DNA of 64,000 bases from Bacteroidota bacterium (GTDB taxonomy: Bacteria; Bacteroidota; Bacteroidia; Chitinophagales; BACL12): the NCBI GenBank assembly GCA_016706865.1, contig JADJIS010000003.1, positions 682,001 to 746,000 on the forward strand, written 5' to 3'. A program made the position numbers and the translations under genes. Under the pieces are notes generated by a model. The model was not told where the DNA came from. It ran no database searches and saw only the letters and a list, made by a program, of their open reading frames with translations. Shown here one piece after another: positions 26,936-36,115 of the stretch. Each line of letters starts with the position of its first letter. Positions within the stretch are counted from its first letter, which is position 1.

Positions 26936-28024
26936 TTAATTCGTCCAAGGTTCTTTGTCTTTAGCATTCATAATTTTTTGTCCATCATAAAGACTTAATC
27001 CTTGCCAGGTTCCAAACCAAACTTGTTTTTTGTTGTCTTCGAAAATACTTTGAACTACATTGGAGGTTAAGCCATTGTCAGTTGTGAATTTCGTGAAATT
27101 AGATCCGTCGTAGCGGTAAACACCATAACCTTCTGCCGAAAACCAAATATTCCCCTGGCTGTCTTCACAAAAATTATAAGTTTCTTCACCATCAATAATT
27201 CCATTTTTAGTGAAATTGGTGTAGATTTTTCCATCAAATTTGCTTACACCTCCATAGAAAGTTCCAATCCAAATATTTCCTTGTTTGTCCTCCAGGATAT
27301 CCGCAGTATTATTGTCGGTAAGTCCATTTTTAGTTGTTAAATGAATGAATTCGCCATTCTTGTATTTGAAAATTCCATTTCCATCGGTAACAAACCACAT
27401 GGATCCATTTTTGTCTTCCAAAAATTTAAAAACCAATTTATCGGAAAGCATAGGTTTTGGATTTTCCACTTTAGTTTCAGGCAACAAAAAAGGGGTAAAT
27501 GTTTTGCCATCAAAATGACTAACCCCGCCAGTAGAACCAACCCAAATGAGTCCGCTTTTGTCAATGGTAAGCCCCCAAATTTCACCATCTTGCAGACCAT
27601 CTTTTTCTGAATATGTGGTAAACTTTTCACCATCGTATTTAAGTAGTCCATTAGAAGTGCCAAACCATACATTACCTGCTTTATCTTCAACAATTTCCCT
27701 AACCACAAATGTTGGGCGAATTCCTTCGATTGTAACTGTTTCGAGTGTTTTACCATCGTAACGTATGATTCCATTTCCGTTTGTTCCAAACCAATAGTTT
27801 CCTTTTTTGTCTTGATACATTGTCCGCACAAACTCCCTAACCATTCCATTTAAATTGGTGTGAATTTGCGGAAATGTGGTAATTTGATTTAAAGTTTGTT
27901 GTTGATTGCTTCCTTCATTTTCAATTTTATCATCAACCGATGTTTCTTTCACTTGTCCTGTGCAAGAGGTGATTTGAAAAGTAAGAACAAGTAAAATTAA
28001 ATTTCCTGTTATGAATGATTTCAT
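26936..28024 (-). CDS. Lipoprotein with two-component-regulator-type propeller repeats
   Basis: A 362-residue lipoprotein from ATG 28024: MKSFITGNLILLVLTFQITSC with lipobox ITSC (Cys21). The upstream extension to 28084 would bury the signal, so it is rejected. Residues ~65-355 are Reg_prop (ligand-binding beta-propeller) repeats: DKKGNYWFGTNGNGIIRYDG, DKAGNVWFGTSNGLLKYDG, DKSGLIWVGSTGGVSHFDG, DKQGNIWIGTFYGGVSKFDG, about seven in all. In hybrid two-component systems this module senses polysaccharide fragments; here it is free-standing, without kinase or regulator. Same strand as the LRR gene downstream. Confidence 0.88.
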   Translation of the reverse strand: MKSFITGNLILLVLTFQITSCTGQVKETSVDDKIENEGSNQQQTLNQITTFPQIHTNLNGMVREFVRTMYQDKKGNYWFGTNGNGIIRYDGKTLETVTIEGIRPTFVVREIVEDKAGNVWFGTSNGLLKYDGEKFTTYSEKDGLQDGEIWGLTIDKSGLIWVGSTGGVSHFDGKTFTPFLLPETKVENPKPMLSDKLVFKFLEDKNGSMWFVTDGNGIFKYKNGEFIHLTTKNGLTDNNTADILEDKQGNIWIGTFYGGVSKFDGKIYTNFTKNGIIDGEETYNFCEDSQGNIWFSAEGYGVYRYDGSNFTKFTTDNGLTSNVVQSIFEDNKKQVWFGTWQGLSLYDGQKIMNAKDKEPWTN

Positions 28025-28223
28025 ACTTTCAATCCTTGTCATATGGTTGAGTTTATAATTGTTAGTAACATTAAATATACGCAACTTCTACTATTTATTA
28101 ATTTTTAACCGTGATTGCGAAAGGCCCCCAGCCCCATAGGGGAGTAAGTTTTTCGTTAATTGAAAATTTAATTTAAAATAAAAAACTCCGGTAATTAAAA
28201 TGCGATTGAGTCTGCGAATTATA

Positions 28224-28802
28224 TTAGGAAATTTTCAGTTTCTCGAAAGATACTTTAATCTCAATAAAACTGCAACTTTCATATGCCAGCAAATTGATTT
28301 GCGTTCCAGCAGGAATATGCAGCAGATCCCCCGTATTTACTATTTCATTATTCTCATAATTACCTTCTCCACTTGCCACATAAATAAAATAATAATCACC
28401 ACTCGCTGTAAGACTTAATGTTTTTCCATGTTCAATATGATGCGCTGTGAGAGATCCCGTTGCGCCCTGTTTCAACATAAGATTAAAATCTGTAACTCTG
28501 CCTTTGCTGCGGGTTCTCCATTCGCCGGAAAAGGTGTCCTGGTCGAATGGTTTTAAATGTTTTGTATATCTGCCTTCATGGATCAACTCGAGTTCGCCTT
28601 GCAGTATCATGAGGTGACGGGTTATGCCGGCAAAATGGGTAAATACAGATTCGTCTGCTTCCACGGTTGCGGTGCTGATGCGGAATAAAAAATTGCGTGA
28701 GGCAAAACTTGCATCGGCCGGAAATATAAATATTTCGGTACTGGTACCGCTTGCCCAGGGGATTGGGGTTCTTTTGTTGGGGGAGTATTTTATTATAGTC
28801 AT
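28224..28802 (-). CDS. HutD-family cupin protein
   Basis: A 192-residue HutD family protein. Motifs: PWASGTSTEIFIFPADASFA, FLFRISTATVEADESVFTHF, and GITRHLMILQGELELIHEG, all typical of this bicupin fold. HutD is found with histidine-utilisation genes in proteobacteria, where its exact biochemical role is unsettled; no hut genes are near here. Stand-alone gene. Confidence 0.85.
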   Translation of the reverse strand: MTIIKYSPNKRTPIPWASGTSTEIFIFPADASFASRNFLFRISTATVEADESVFTHFAGITRHLMILQGELELIHEGRYTKHLKPFDQDTFSGEWRTRSKGRVTDFNLMLKQGATGSLTAHHIEHGKTLSLTASGDYYFIYVASGEGNYENNEIVNTGDLLHIPAGTQINLLAYESCSFIEIKVSFEKLKIS

Positions 28803-28946
28803 CAGGACTTCGATTATTTATGGGACACCTTCATTTTCTGGGGTGAATCAATCATTGCATTATTATTTTTAGACATACAAAGGTCATTATATTATTAATA
28901 AATCAAAATCCAACTCCGAGTGTTTAATTGCAGTTACCTTAGTTTT

Positions 28947-28974
28947 GCCACCTTTTGTTTGACCAAAAGGTGGC
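28947..28974. repeat. Perfect 11 bp hairpin
   Basis: GCCACCTTTTG (28947-28957) and CAAAAGGTGGC (28964-28974) pair perfectly around TTTGAC. It lies at the left end of a longer intergenic repeat and is not at the 3' end of a gene with a T-run. Confidence 0.65.
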
Positions 28975-28982
28975 GCCAAAAG

Positions 28983-29215
28983 TCAAGGGCTACATCAGGC
29001 GGTTTAAATGTCCCTAATGCTGGCCACGCGGAGCGAAAAAGGCGCCACAACTACTCTTAAATTATTTTCTTCGAGCTGGAATTAAATCTAAATTCAAATT
29101 CATATTTTCCAAAATGGAGGCGCTGATTTTCGCTCAAATCTCACTACCATTGAAGATTTTATTATGATGTGGCGGCGCACAAGGGACATTAAAACCACCT
29201 GCTGAGGCCCACTGT
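28983..29215. repeat. Intergenic element with imperfect inverted ends
   Basis: CATCAGGCGGTTTAAATGTC on the left (28992-29011) pairs imperfectly with AGGGACATTAAAACCACCTG on the right (29182-29201). Between them is non-coding sequence with purine/pyrimidine-rich words. The gap 28803-29309 holds this element, the adjacent hairpin and nothing else recognised. Confidence 0.5.
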
Positions 29216-29309
29216 CAGCTCCGTATATTTTTATACGGGATCAAAATTCTTTATTTTAATTTGAGTCGCCAATATGAATTAATTCAATTAATAAATTGAG
29301 GCTTGTTGT

Positions 29310-30110
29310 TTATTTCAAATTCTTTAAATGCCTTAGCACTTCTCTTTCCACTTGATCAAAGCTGGGCAGATCTTTTATTTGTTCCTTCAATGAACTTTGC
29401 CAACGTGCTTTATAGTGTGGTAATCGTTCTGCTAATTTCTTTGGAAAATCTTTGTAATTTAATCCTTTGTTTTTACACTTTGTTTCGAATTCATTTAAAT
29501 AAAACCCAATATCCATTTTGTGGTGTTCAAATAAATACCAGATATCGTAAAAATCGCGTGCTTCCATTCTTTGCATCACTGACCGCAATTTTTCTACTAA
29601 TACTTCTTCCAATGTATAACATAAAAGTTGATGTTCTACCATGTCGGAATAACCGATGAAAACATTTTTCATCATAGGTACAAAAACAAGCTTTTCGTTT
29701 CTCGAAATGTCAATTTTTACTCGTTTGTTATTTCCTTGCCCACCAAGAGGACCAATATAGCTTATATAAAAGTTAATGCCACCATCTTTGTGTACGTTTT
29801 TGTCAGTGATTTCAAGTGAAATATTTGTCTCTACTTTAATATATTCAAAGGTTTCCTTGAACCATTCAAAAATTTGTTCATTAGATATTTGATCATTTAT
29901 CAGGGTAAAATCCAAATCCTCTGAAAATCTATAATCTTCAAAATAGATTTTTTTTAAAACAGTGCCTCCTTTAAATACGATAACTTTTGAAAGTTGTTCA
30001 TGTTGTGCAATGCCAATTAATATCCATGAAAGTATATAATCTTTTTCGATCTGCTGGTCGCGAACGCCTGCCGCTCTTGCTTTTTGTTGTATTTCACCAG
30101 GCTTGATCAT
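29310..30110 (-). CDS. abiEii: AbiEii toxin, nucleotidyltransferase
   Basis: A 266-residue AbiEii/AbiGii-type toxin of the type IV toxin-antitoxin system AbiE. The nucleotidyltransferase core is VIVFKGGTVLKKIYFEDYRFSEDLDFTL (~42-69), with KGGT and the SEDLD acidic pair, followed by VKIDISRNEKLV and the helical block LEEVLVEKLRSVMQRMEARDFYDIWYL. In studied systems the toxin transfers nucleotides to RNA targets and aborts phage growth. It overlaps the antitoxin gene by 4 bp, ensuring coupled synthesis. Confidence 0.93.
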   Translation of the reverse strand: MIKPGEIQQKARAAGVRDQQIEKDYILSWILIGIAQHEQLSKVIVFKGGTVLKKIYFEDYRFSEDLDFTLINDQISNEQIFEWFKETFEYIKVETNISLEITDKNVHKDGGINFYISYIGPLGGQGNNKRVKIDISRNEKLVFVPMMKNVFIGYSDMVEHQLLCYTLEEVLVEKLRSVMQRMEARDFYDIWYLFEHHKMDIGFYLNEFETKCKNKGLNYKDFPKKLAERLPHYKARWQSSLKEQIKDLPSFDQVEREVLRHLKNLK

Positions 30111-30958
30111 GTATAAATAGCAGATTTGATCGTTTCAGTTTCTAAATTTTGCTGAATGCTCCAGCGGCTGTTGTGTTTTCCAACTTTTGGCAGTTCGGTA
30201 TCGAGCACTACATAAGAAGCAGTTTTTATTTTTTGTAAATCACAAATGATTTCTGAATTCTTGCCCGACTGCTTTAAGTATTTGGGGATATCAAGCATTT
30301 CCAACAAAAATCCTAAACGTTTTATTACTGCCTGCGAATCGAATCTTTTTGCATAATCAAAAAGGATGTCGTATTTTATTTTATCTTTTGAAGTATAAAT
30401 TGCTCTTGCTACTTCCACTATACCACCTGCATATTCAGGTTTGAAAAGACAATCGATAAATGTTTTCTCTAAATCAGAACATAGTACTTTATGGTAACTA
30501 TCAACCCATATTTTTTTTGCGCCGAAAAAATGTTTGTCGTTGTGATAAATAAATTGAAAGGAAACATTTTTAATTTTTAATTCTGATGGTCGGATCTGTT
30601 TTGAAACAACAATCTGCTCCTTTAAAGAAGGTTGCGTGATAAGATCATGAATCTGTAATGCGGAATAGTAACCAATATAATATTGTGAATCTCCGCGGAT
30701 TAAGTTTCCCGTAATTAAATGCCAGTCGGGCATAAAATTTTCAGCATTTGCTTCGTATGGTATGATGCAATAAACTCCGGCTTTCAATCGCATGAGAAGT
30801 CCACGCTTTGTCATATCGCTTAGCAGCTCTCTCCGCGTGCTTTCCTTTGCATCAGGCATTGCGCTGGTTGCGTCACTATAATCAAAGCAAGTCTTATTCT
30901 GACTATTAAAATAGGATAGAAGTCCGTTTGATTGTTTTGATATAAATTTACCTTTCAT
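30107..30958 (-). CDS. abiEi: AbiEi antitoxin and transcriptional repressor
   Basis: A 283-residue AbiEi antitoxin. The N-terminal winged helix (RRELLSDMTKRGLLMRLKAGVYCIIP, ~43-69) binds DNA; the C-terminal ~200 residues are the antitoxin domain with YIGYYSALQIHDLITQPS, VSKQIRPSELKIKNVSFQFI and DLEKTFIDCLFKPEYAGGI. AbiEi represses its own promoter through inverted repeats, and two candidate sites lie upstream. First gene of the AbiE operon. The type IV arrangement implies antitoxin and toxin do not bind each other. Confidence 0.93.
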   Translation of the reverse strand: MKGKFISKQSNGLLSYFNSQNKTCFDYSDATSAMPDAKESTRRELLSDMTKRGLLMRLKAGVYCIIPYEANAENFMPDWHLITGNLIRGDSQYYIGYYSALQIHDLITQPSLKEQIVVSKQIRPSELKIKNVSFQFIYHNDKHFFGAKKIWVDSYHKVLCSDLEKTFIDCLFKPEYAGGIVEVARAIYTSKDKIKYDILFDYAKRFDSQAVIKRLGFLLEMLDIPKYLKQSGKNSEIICDLQKIKTASYVVLDTELPKVGKHNSRWSIQQNLETETIKSAIYT

Positions 30959-30967
30959 AGTGTTATT

Positions 30968-30984
30968 GTCAGGACAAACCTGAC
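30968..30984. promoter_or_regulatory. Putative AbiEi operator IR1
   Basis: GTCAGG-ACAAA-CCTGAC is a perfect 6 bp inverted repeat 10 bp upstream of the abiEi start, just downstream of the -7 element, where bound repressor would cover the transcription start. A second copy lies 87 bp further upstream. Confidence 0.6.
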
Positions 30985-30986
30985 TA

Positions 30987-30994
30987 CAAAGATA
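30987..30994 (-). promoter_or_regulatory. -7 promoter element of abiEi-abiEii
   Basis: Minus-strand TATCTTTG, an exact TAnnTTTG match, 29 bp before the abiEi start codon and abutting IR1. No clear -33 TTG at the usual distance. Confidence 0.6.
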
Positions 30995-31054
30995 TGAAAC
31001 ATAATTGAATAATTTGCCTTTTTGCAGTAATAAATTATATTTTATAGTAAAAAT

Positions 31055-31071
31055 GTCAGGGATAACCTGAT
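31055..31071. promoter_or_regulatory. Putative AbiEi operator IR2
   Basis: GTCAGG-GATAA-CCTGAT repeats IR1 with the same 5-base spacer, and both are followed by a shared GATATGAAACAT word (30991-31002 and 31079-31090). The shared context suggests a duplicated operator block. Confidence 0.5.
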
Positions 31072-31135
31072 AATATTGATATGAAACATCATAAAATAAG
31101 ATTCTTTATTAATCAGTTAAAGCCAAATTAACGGG

Positions 31136-31420
31136 ATTACTCGCGTAAGGGATTGCAGCGAAAAGCCCGCAGCCGAGGCACGAGGCGAGGACTTGTAGCG
31201 TAAAGCCCGACCCGCTTGATTATGTTTGAGGGGAAATTGCACTTTAAATGGAACTGAGAGATATTTTGCCTAATAATAGTACCATAGCGGGATACGCCCA
31301 AATGCTAACCAGTATTTACAGTATCCAACAATCTCTGGGGTTGAAAAATAAACTTCCACCCGAGCAGGATCTCAAATTGTCAATTGTCAATTGTCAATTG
31401 TCAATTTTTCCCCCCATTTT
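31136..31420. repeat. GC-rich intergenic repeat fragments and TTGTCAA microsatellite
   Basis: 31136-31218 is much more GC-rich than its surroundings and reads like a composite of AGCCCGCAGCCGAGGCAC and GGCGAGGACTTGTAGCG words, typical of dispersed intergenic repeats. 31378-31410 is a run of TCAATTG 7-mers, the same microsatellite seen near 53.7 kb. An open frame crosses here into the prfB region, but I do not accept it. Confidence 0.45.
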
Positions 31421-31430
31421 CAATTGCGGT

Positions 31431-32508
31431 TCAGTCCATAAGAAGATATGCCTTAATAAATTCGTCAAGCCCCCCATTCAACACCGCGTCCGCATTCCCC
31501 GATTCATATCCCGTCCTTGCATCTTTCACCAATTTATACGGATGTAAAACGTAATTCCGGATCTGGCTGCCCCATTCGATCTTTTTCTTGGTGCCTTCAA
31601 TTTTATCTTTTACGGCCTGTTGTTTTTGGAGTTCGAGATCGTAAAGTTTAGAGCGGAGCATTTGCATTGCCATTTCGCGGTTGAGACCTTGAGTTCTGTT
31701 TACCTGACAAGCTACTACAATTCCAGTAGGTTTATGTGTGACACGCACAGCAGTTTCCACTTTATTTACGTTTTGTCCGCCGGCACCACCGCTTCTAAAA
31801 GTATCCCATTCGAGATCGCTGGGGGAAATATTTATTTCGATGGTATCGTCAATTAATGGGGACACAAAAACGGATGCAAAGGAGGTATGTCGTTTTGCAT
31901 TGGAATCGAAAGGGGAGATGCGCACAAGGCGATGCACTCCATTTTCGCTTTTTAATAATCCGTATGCAAATTCGCCGTCAATTTGGAGGGATGCACTTTT
32001 AATTCCCGCCACATCACCGGACTGAAAATCGAGTTCAGTCACTTTAAATCCTTGTTTATTGCAATACATATTATACATGCGGTAAAGCATGCTCGCCCAA
32101 TCGCAGCTTTCCGTTCCGCCTGCACCTGAATTTATGGTAAGGATTGCAGGGAGCTGATCTTCCTGTTCGGTGAGGGTGGATTTAAATTCGAGTTCGTCGA
32201 GTGTTTCTCTGGTTTTGGCGAGTTGTTCGTCCACTTCTTCTTCGGTGGTTTCGCCGGCTTGCCAGAACTCGAAAAGCACAGTAAGGTCATCCACCGCAAG
32301 TTGTGCGTCGTTATATGCTTTTATCCAGATGTTGTTGGTCTTGATTCTTTTTAAAATACCCTCTGCATTTTTAGGAATGTCCCAGAAACCGGGTTGATGG
32401 GTAATTTGTTCGTCCTCGCTAACCTGAATTATTTTATCATCTACGTTAAAGAAACCTCCTCAAAACAAGCAATTTGTCTCTTAAATCATTTAAATGTTCT
32501 AGTGTCAT
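31431..32508 (-). CDS. prfB: Peptide chain release factor 2, with programmed +1 frameshift
   Basis: RF2 of 358 residues that reads UGA and UAA stops. A short first frame starts at ATG 32508 (MTLEHLNDLRDKLLVLRRFL) and meets TAA at 32448-32446. Skipping one base continues as NVDDKIIQVSEDEQITHQPG into the long second frame to 31431. Protein features: FWDIPK near the N-terminus, the anticodon-like SPF tripeptide in RISPFDSNAKRHTSF, and the catalytic GGQ in RSGGAGGQNVNKVETAVR. The frameshift site carries a Shine-Dalgarno-like AGGAGG 3 bases before CTT, as in other prfB genes. The unusual point is UAA instead of UGA. Confidence 0.95.
32445..32460 (-). promoter_or_regulatory. prfB programmed +1 frameshift site
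   Basis: Minus-strand AGGAGGTTTCTTTAAC: internal Shine-Dalgarno AGGAGG, three-base spacer TTT, slippery CTT, stop TAA, then C. The canonical site is AGGGGG-TAT-CTT-TGA-C. The two frames join exactly here to give a normal RF2 sequence. Confidence 0.9.
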
Positions 32509-33156
32509 GGGGCGAAGATAAGGACTAAAAGGTAAAGGTTGAAATTGGCATTGTGGATGAAGGGGCCGGGAAGGCGGGGAGGGCGGGAAGGTTCGGGAAG
32601 TGGTTTGTTTTGTGTGAATGGAAGGGTTTCGCGCAGAGAGCGCAGAGGTGCAGGGGGCGCAGAGGGATTAAGTGTTTAAAAATGTTGAGGGTTTCGCGCA
32701 GAGGTCGCAGAGGTGGCATGTGTTTTATAATATTTATAAATAATTCAATTTTATTTAGTTGTAATAAATAGGTGAATATCCTTTCGGTTTTCTATAAAGT
32801 GCTCTGCACCTCTGCGAACCCTGCGTGAAACAAATACAATTTCGCGCAGAGGGAGCAGAGGTGCAGAGCACGCAGAGCTATAATGCGTTTAAATGCATTT
32901 TTAAATAATTCATTTTTTATAATTGTAAAAAATAGGAGTGAATTCATTCGGTTTTCTGTAAAGTGCACTTCCCCCCTGCGGCCTCTGCGTGAAATAAACA
33001 CAATTTGCCGATAATGGGTAAAGCGTTTTTTTCTTCCCGTTTTTCTTCCCGCTCTCACCGTCTTACCGGCCTCGCCAGCCGCAACACAAACCATATGTTA
33101 GCAAATCAACTCTTAATAAAAAAATTAAATCCTCTTATTTGTAACATAATTCAACC
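32509..33156. repeat. Intergenic stretch of CGCAGAG-rich repeats with a long hairpin
   Basis: Repeated words GCGCAGAGGTGCAGAG and TTTCGCGCAGAG recur at ~32630-32710 and 32800-32880. Within it, 32801-32830 (GCTCTGCACCTCTGC..) and 32840-32869 (..GCAGAGGTGCAGAGC) form a long imperfect inverted repeat with an A/T-rich loop. ATTTAAATAATTC-like segments are also duplicated (32738 and 32900 regions). No gene accepted; several short frames here are by-products of the repeats. Confidence 0.7.
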
Positions 33157-34815
33157 ATGCAAAATTTTTCCGCATTAAAAAGAAGTGAAAACCTGCTGAA
33201 GGCAAGTTTCGAGCATTTCGATGTGATAATAATCGGTGGTGGTATTACGGGGGCAGGAATTGCTTTGGATGCGGCGAGCAGGGGAATGAAAGTTTTATTG
33301 TTGGAGAAAAATGATTTTGCGGGAGGAACCTCTTCTAAATCCACCAAATTAATACATGGAGGATTGCGCTATTTAAAACAATTGGAATTTGGATTGGTGA
33401 GATCGGTGGGAAGAGAGAGAGCAATTATTCATAAGCTGGCAAAACATATTGTAAAACCTGTTGACATGCTGCTGCCAATTTATAAAAATGGTTCCTTGGG
33501 AAAATTTACAACTTCCATGGCGTTGTGGGTCTACGATTTTTTGGCTGGAGTGAATAAGGATGATAAATATAAAATGCTGGATCAAAGCGCAACCCTAAAA
33601 AAAGAACCCTTGTTAAACAGCAACGGATTATTAGGTTCCGCCTTATATAAAGAATACCAAACTGACGACGCACGACTGACCATAGAAGTATTAAAAACTG
33701 CAGCAAACTTCGGAGCACTTAGTGTAAATTATACACTATGTGAGAATTTTATTTACGATAAACAAAATAATAATTTAATTACGGGTGTTGAATTTCGGGA
33801 TATACTTCAAAATAAAACTTATAAGTCAACTGCAACAAAAATAATAAATGCTGCCGGTCCTTGGGTGGATGAAATTCGGTTAAAGGATCCTGCGCCGGAC
33901 AAAAAGAGTTTGCATTTAACTAAGGGAGTGCATATCGTAATTGATAAAAACAGATTACCTGTCCATCAGGCTATATATTTTGATGTGGTTGGAGATAACA
34001 GAATGATATTTGTTATTCCGAGAAATAATAGTATTTATATCGGAACAACGGATACTGATTATACTGGTGATAAAAATATTATTGAAGTTACAGCACAGGA
34101 TGCAGCCTATTTATTGAAAGCAGTAAATAATGTATTTCCTGATGCAGGTTTACAAACTCAGGATATTATTTCTTCCTGGGCCGGTTTGCGACCATTGATT
34201 CATGAAGAAGGAAAATCACCCTCCGAACTTTCGCGCAAAGATGAAATATTTATTGCTGATTCGGGATTGATATCTATTGCGGGTGGTAAACTTACGGGTT
34301 ATAGAAAGATGGCAGAGAAAGTGGTAAATAAGATCGTAAAGGATATTGAAAAAATTAATTCTACAAAATATGCTAAATGTAAAACAGCAACCATTCCGTT
34401 AAATGGTTCGCTTATAAATATGCCAATGGAAGAATATATTCAGCGCAGGGCAGGGGAGGCGGTGCAGATCAATCTTACAGTAAATGATATCACTTATTTG
34501 GTAAATACTTACGGTTCGGATACGGAAAAAATAATTGAACTAGCATATAAACATTATCAGCAATTACCCGACAAAGCAGATATATTAATTTATGCCGAAA
34601 TATTGTATTCCATTCATGAAGAAATGACAAATAATATTTCCGATTTTGTTATACGAAGGACGGGACGGTTGTATTTTGATAAGGCTAATTTGGGAAATGA
34701 ATATGAAAAGATGAATGATATTATTTCTGAAATATTAAATTCATCGGTTTCTGAAAAAAAAGATAATCTGTTATTTTTTGAAGAAGTATTTAGTAGAGCT
34801 TCGGAATTTAAATAG
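33157..34815 (+). CDS. glpD: Glycerol-3-phosphate dehydrogenase (FAD, aerobic type)
   Basis: A 552-residue membrane-associated flavoenzyme that oxidises glycerol-3-phosphate to dihydroxyacetone phosphate and passes electrons to quinone. FAD-binding motif DVIIIGGGITGAGIALDAASRG (~22-43), then GGTSSKSTKLIHGGLRYL, the family core, and IAGGKLTGYRKMAEKV near residue 382. The C-terminal ~130 residues are the GlpD cap domain (EIVY-like YAEILYSIHEEMTNNISDFVIRRTG). No glpF or glpK is adjacent; the gene stands alone between repeat-filled gaps. Confidence 0.95.
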   Translation: MQNFSALKRSENLLKASFEHFDVIIIGGGITGAGIALDAASRGMKVLLLEKNDFAGGTSSKSTKLIHGGLRYLKQLEFGLVRSVGRERAIIHKLAKHIVKPVDMLLPIYKNGSLGKFTTSMALWVYDFLAGVNKDDKYKMLDQSATLKKEPLLNSNGLLGSALYKEYQTDDARLTIEVLKTAANFGALSVNYTLCENFIYDKQNNNLITGVEFRDILQNKTYKSTATKIINAAGPWVDEIRLKDPAPDKKSLHLTKGVHIVIDKNRLPVHQAIYFDVVGDNRMIFVIPRNNSIYIGTTDTDYTGDKNIIEVTAQDAAYLLKAVNNVFPDAGLQTQDIISSWAGLRPLIHEEGKSPSELSRKDEIFIADSGLISIAGGKLTGYRKMAEKVVNKIVKDIEKINSTKYAKCKTATIPLNGSLINMPMEEYIQRRAGEAVQINLTVNDITYLVNTYGSDTEKIIELAYKHYQQLPDKADILIYAEILYSIHEEMTNNISDFVIRRTGRLYFDKANLGNEYEKMNDIISEILNSSVSEKKDNLLFFEEVFSRASEFK

Positions 34816-34860
34816 GTTAGGGATGAAGTCACATAAAGCATGAGCATCCTGCCTCCGAAT

Positions 34861-35191
34861 CCACAGAGTTCGCCCCGAAGCAGAGCTCCTGCGTCGCTCG
34901 CTACGGGGCGTAACTCTGTGGGGACACAGTTGGGTTAAGAATTTCGCTGCAGAGTTACCGCCATGTAGCAGAGCTCATGCCTCGCTCGCTACATGGCTAT
35001 GAAGGAACTCTGCAGCATTGGGACATATTAGCTTCGAATCCACAGAGTTCGCCATGAAGCAGAGCTCCTGCGTCGCTCGCTACATGGCGTAACTCTGTGG
35101 GGACACAAAAAAAACCAGCTTCGGTATTAGAGCTTCGAAATGTGATTAGGTAAGAAATTTCGCTGCAGAGTTACCGAAGGAACTCTGCAGC
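34861..35191. repeat. Four palindromic hairpins, three carrying a nested 34 bp hairpin
   Basis: Outer stems: CCACAGAGTT/AACTCTGTGG at 34861-34921 and 35040-35100; GCTGCAGAGTT/AACTCTGCAGC at 34946-35016 and 35162-35191. Copies 1-3 contain an inner hairpin with loop AGAGCTCCTGCGTCGCTC (34873-34908, 34962-34995, 35053-35086). Copy 4 lacks it and reads straight across, like an empty site. The inner stems differ between copies in a compensated way (CCGTAGC-type against CATGTAGC-type). Fills most of the glpD-acyltransferase gap. Confidence 0.85.
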
Positions 35192-35245
35192 TGGGGAGTT
35201 TCCTTTAGTCTTCGCGACTTCGCGGCCTGGTCATCCGAAATAAAA

Positions 35246-36115
35246 TTAATTTGGTTTTTTTAATTTCCATCTTCTATGCGACCATAAATAGGGTTCGGGA
35301 TGGGCGATGATATCTTTTTCTAATTCATCCATGAACATGGCAGTAAGTTTTTGTGGTGGAAGTGAATTGGGATCGTCGGTCAATAATTTATAAGTGATCT
35401 GATATTTCCCTCTTTTTAACCAATGAATTGTTGCATAATAAACAACATAATTATATTGACGTGCAATTTTTTCCATGCCGGTTACAACGGCAGTATCCTG
35501 ATTTAAAAATTTAACCCAATAATGTTCCTTTGGATTTGGCGATTGGTCTGCAATTAATACGAGCATCGTTTGTTCACTTGCGTGATCGGCAAGATGTTTT
35601 AACAATTGGCGCTTGGGAATTAAAACTATTTTTAATCGCGTTCTCGATTTTACAGCCAACCAATTAAAATATTTATTGGAAAGAGGTTTAAAGGCGGCCT
35701 TCATCGGCATTTCTGCATGAACTGCCATGGATCCACCTGCCCATTCCCAGTTTCCGTAATGTCCGGGAACTAACATGATATTTCTACCTTTCACAATGCT
35801 TTCGTGAACAAGGTCATAATTTTTGATGGAACACTTTTTTTTAAGATTTTCATGCGAGAGTGTAAGAGCCTTAATCGATTCAAATAGGGTATCTGTAAGA
35901 ATCATGTAGAATTTTTTTGTGATCTGCCAAAGTTCTTCCTCCGATTTTTCGGGAAATGCCTTATGTAAATTTTGGCTTACAACCTCCCTTCTGTATCTCC
36001 AAACCCGAAAAACAAAAAAACAAAAAAAACTGCTGATACCCCTCAATACAAAAGAAGGCAAAATAGATAAAAAATATATCAGTGGTAATAATAAAAAGAA
36101 ACCAATAGCTCGCAT
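35246..36115 (-). CDS. Lipid A biosynthesis (lyso)acyltransferase, LpxL/HtrB type
   Basis: A 289-residue membrane-anchored acyltransferase that adds secondary acyl chains to lipid A or a related lipid. N-terminal hydrophobic helix (IGFFLLLPLIYFLSILPSFVL), catalytic HX4E motif in VPGHYGNWEWAG (~117-128), and typical VLIADQSP and HPEPYLWSHRRWK blocks near the end. Length and motifs fit LpxL/M. The minus-strand TAATTTTG at 36121-36128 could be its -7 element, giving almost no leader. Single gene. Confidence 0.9.
   Translation of the reverse strand: MRAIGFFLLLPLIYFLSILPSFVLRGISSFFCFFVFRVWRYRREVVSQNLHKAFPEKSEEELWQITKKFYMILTDTLFESIKALTLSHENLKKKCSIKNYDLVHESIVKGRNIMLVPGHYGNWEWAGGSMAVHAEMPMKAAFKPLSNKYFNWLAVKSRTRLKIVLIPKRQLLKHLADHASEQTMLVLIADQSPNPKEHYWVKFLNQDTAVVTGMEKIARQYNYVVYYATIHWLKRGKYQITYKLLTDDPNSLPPQKLTAMFMDELEKDIIAHPEPYLWSHRRWKLKKPN

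Noticed and set aside
27337..27849. 170-residue minus-strand ORF in another frame of the propeller lipoprotein
   Set aside because: Shadow frame of the Reg_prop gene; the periodic repeats keep it open.
28085..28223. CCCCAGCCCCATAGGGGAG segment as a regulatory hairpin
   Set aside because: Resembles a widespread intergenic repeat word; single short copy, no clear stem.
31248..31547. 99-residue plus-strand ORF
   Set aside because: Runs through a TTGTCAA microsatellite and then antisense into prfB; no family resemblance.
32525..33094. Several short ORFs in the prfB-glpD gap
   Set aside because: Arise from CGCAGAG-rich repeats (leucine/proline/arginine-rich, e.g. LRPLHLCALCAKP).
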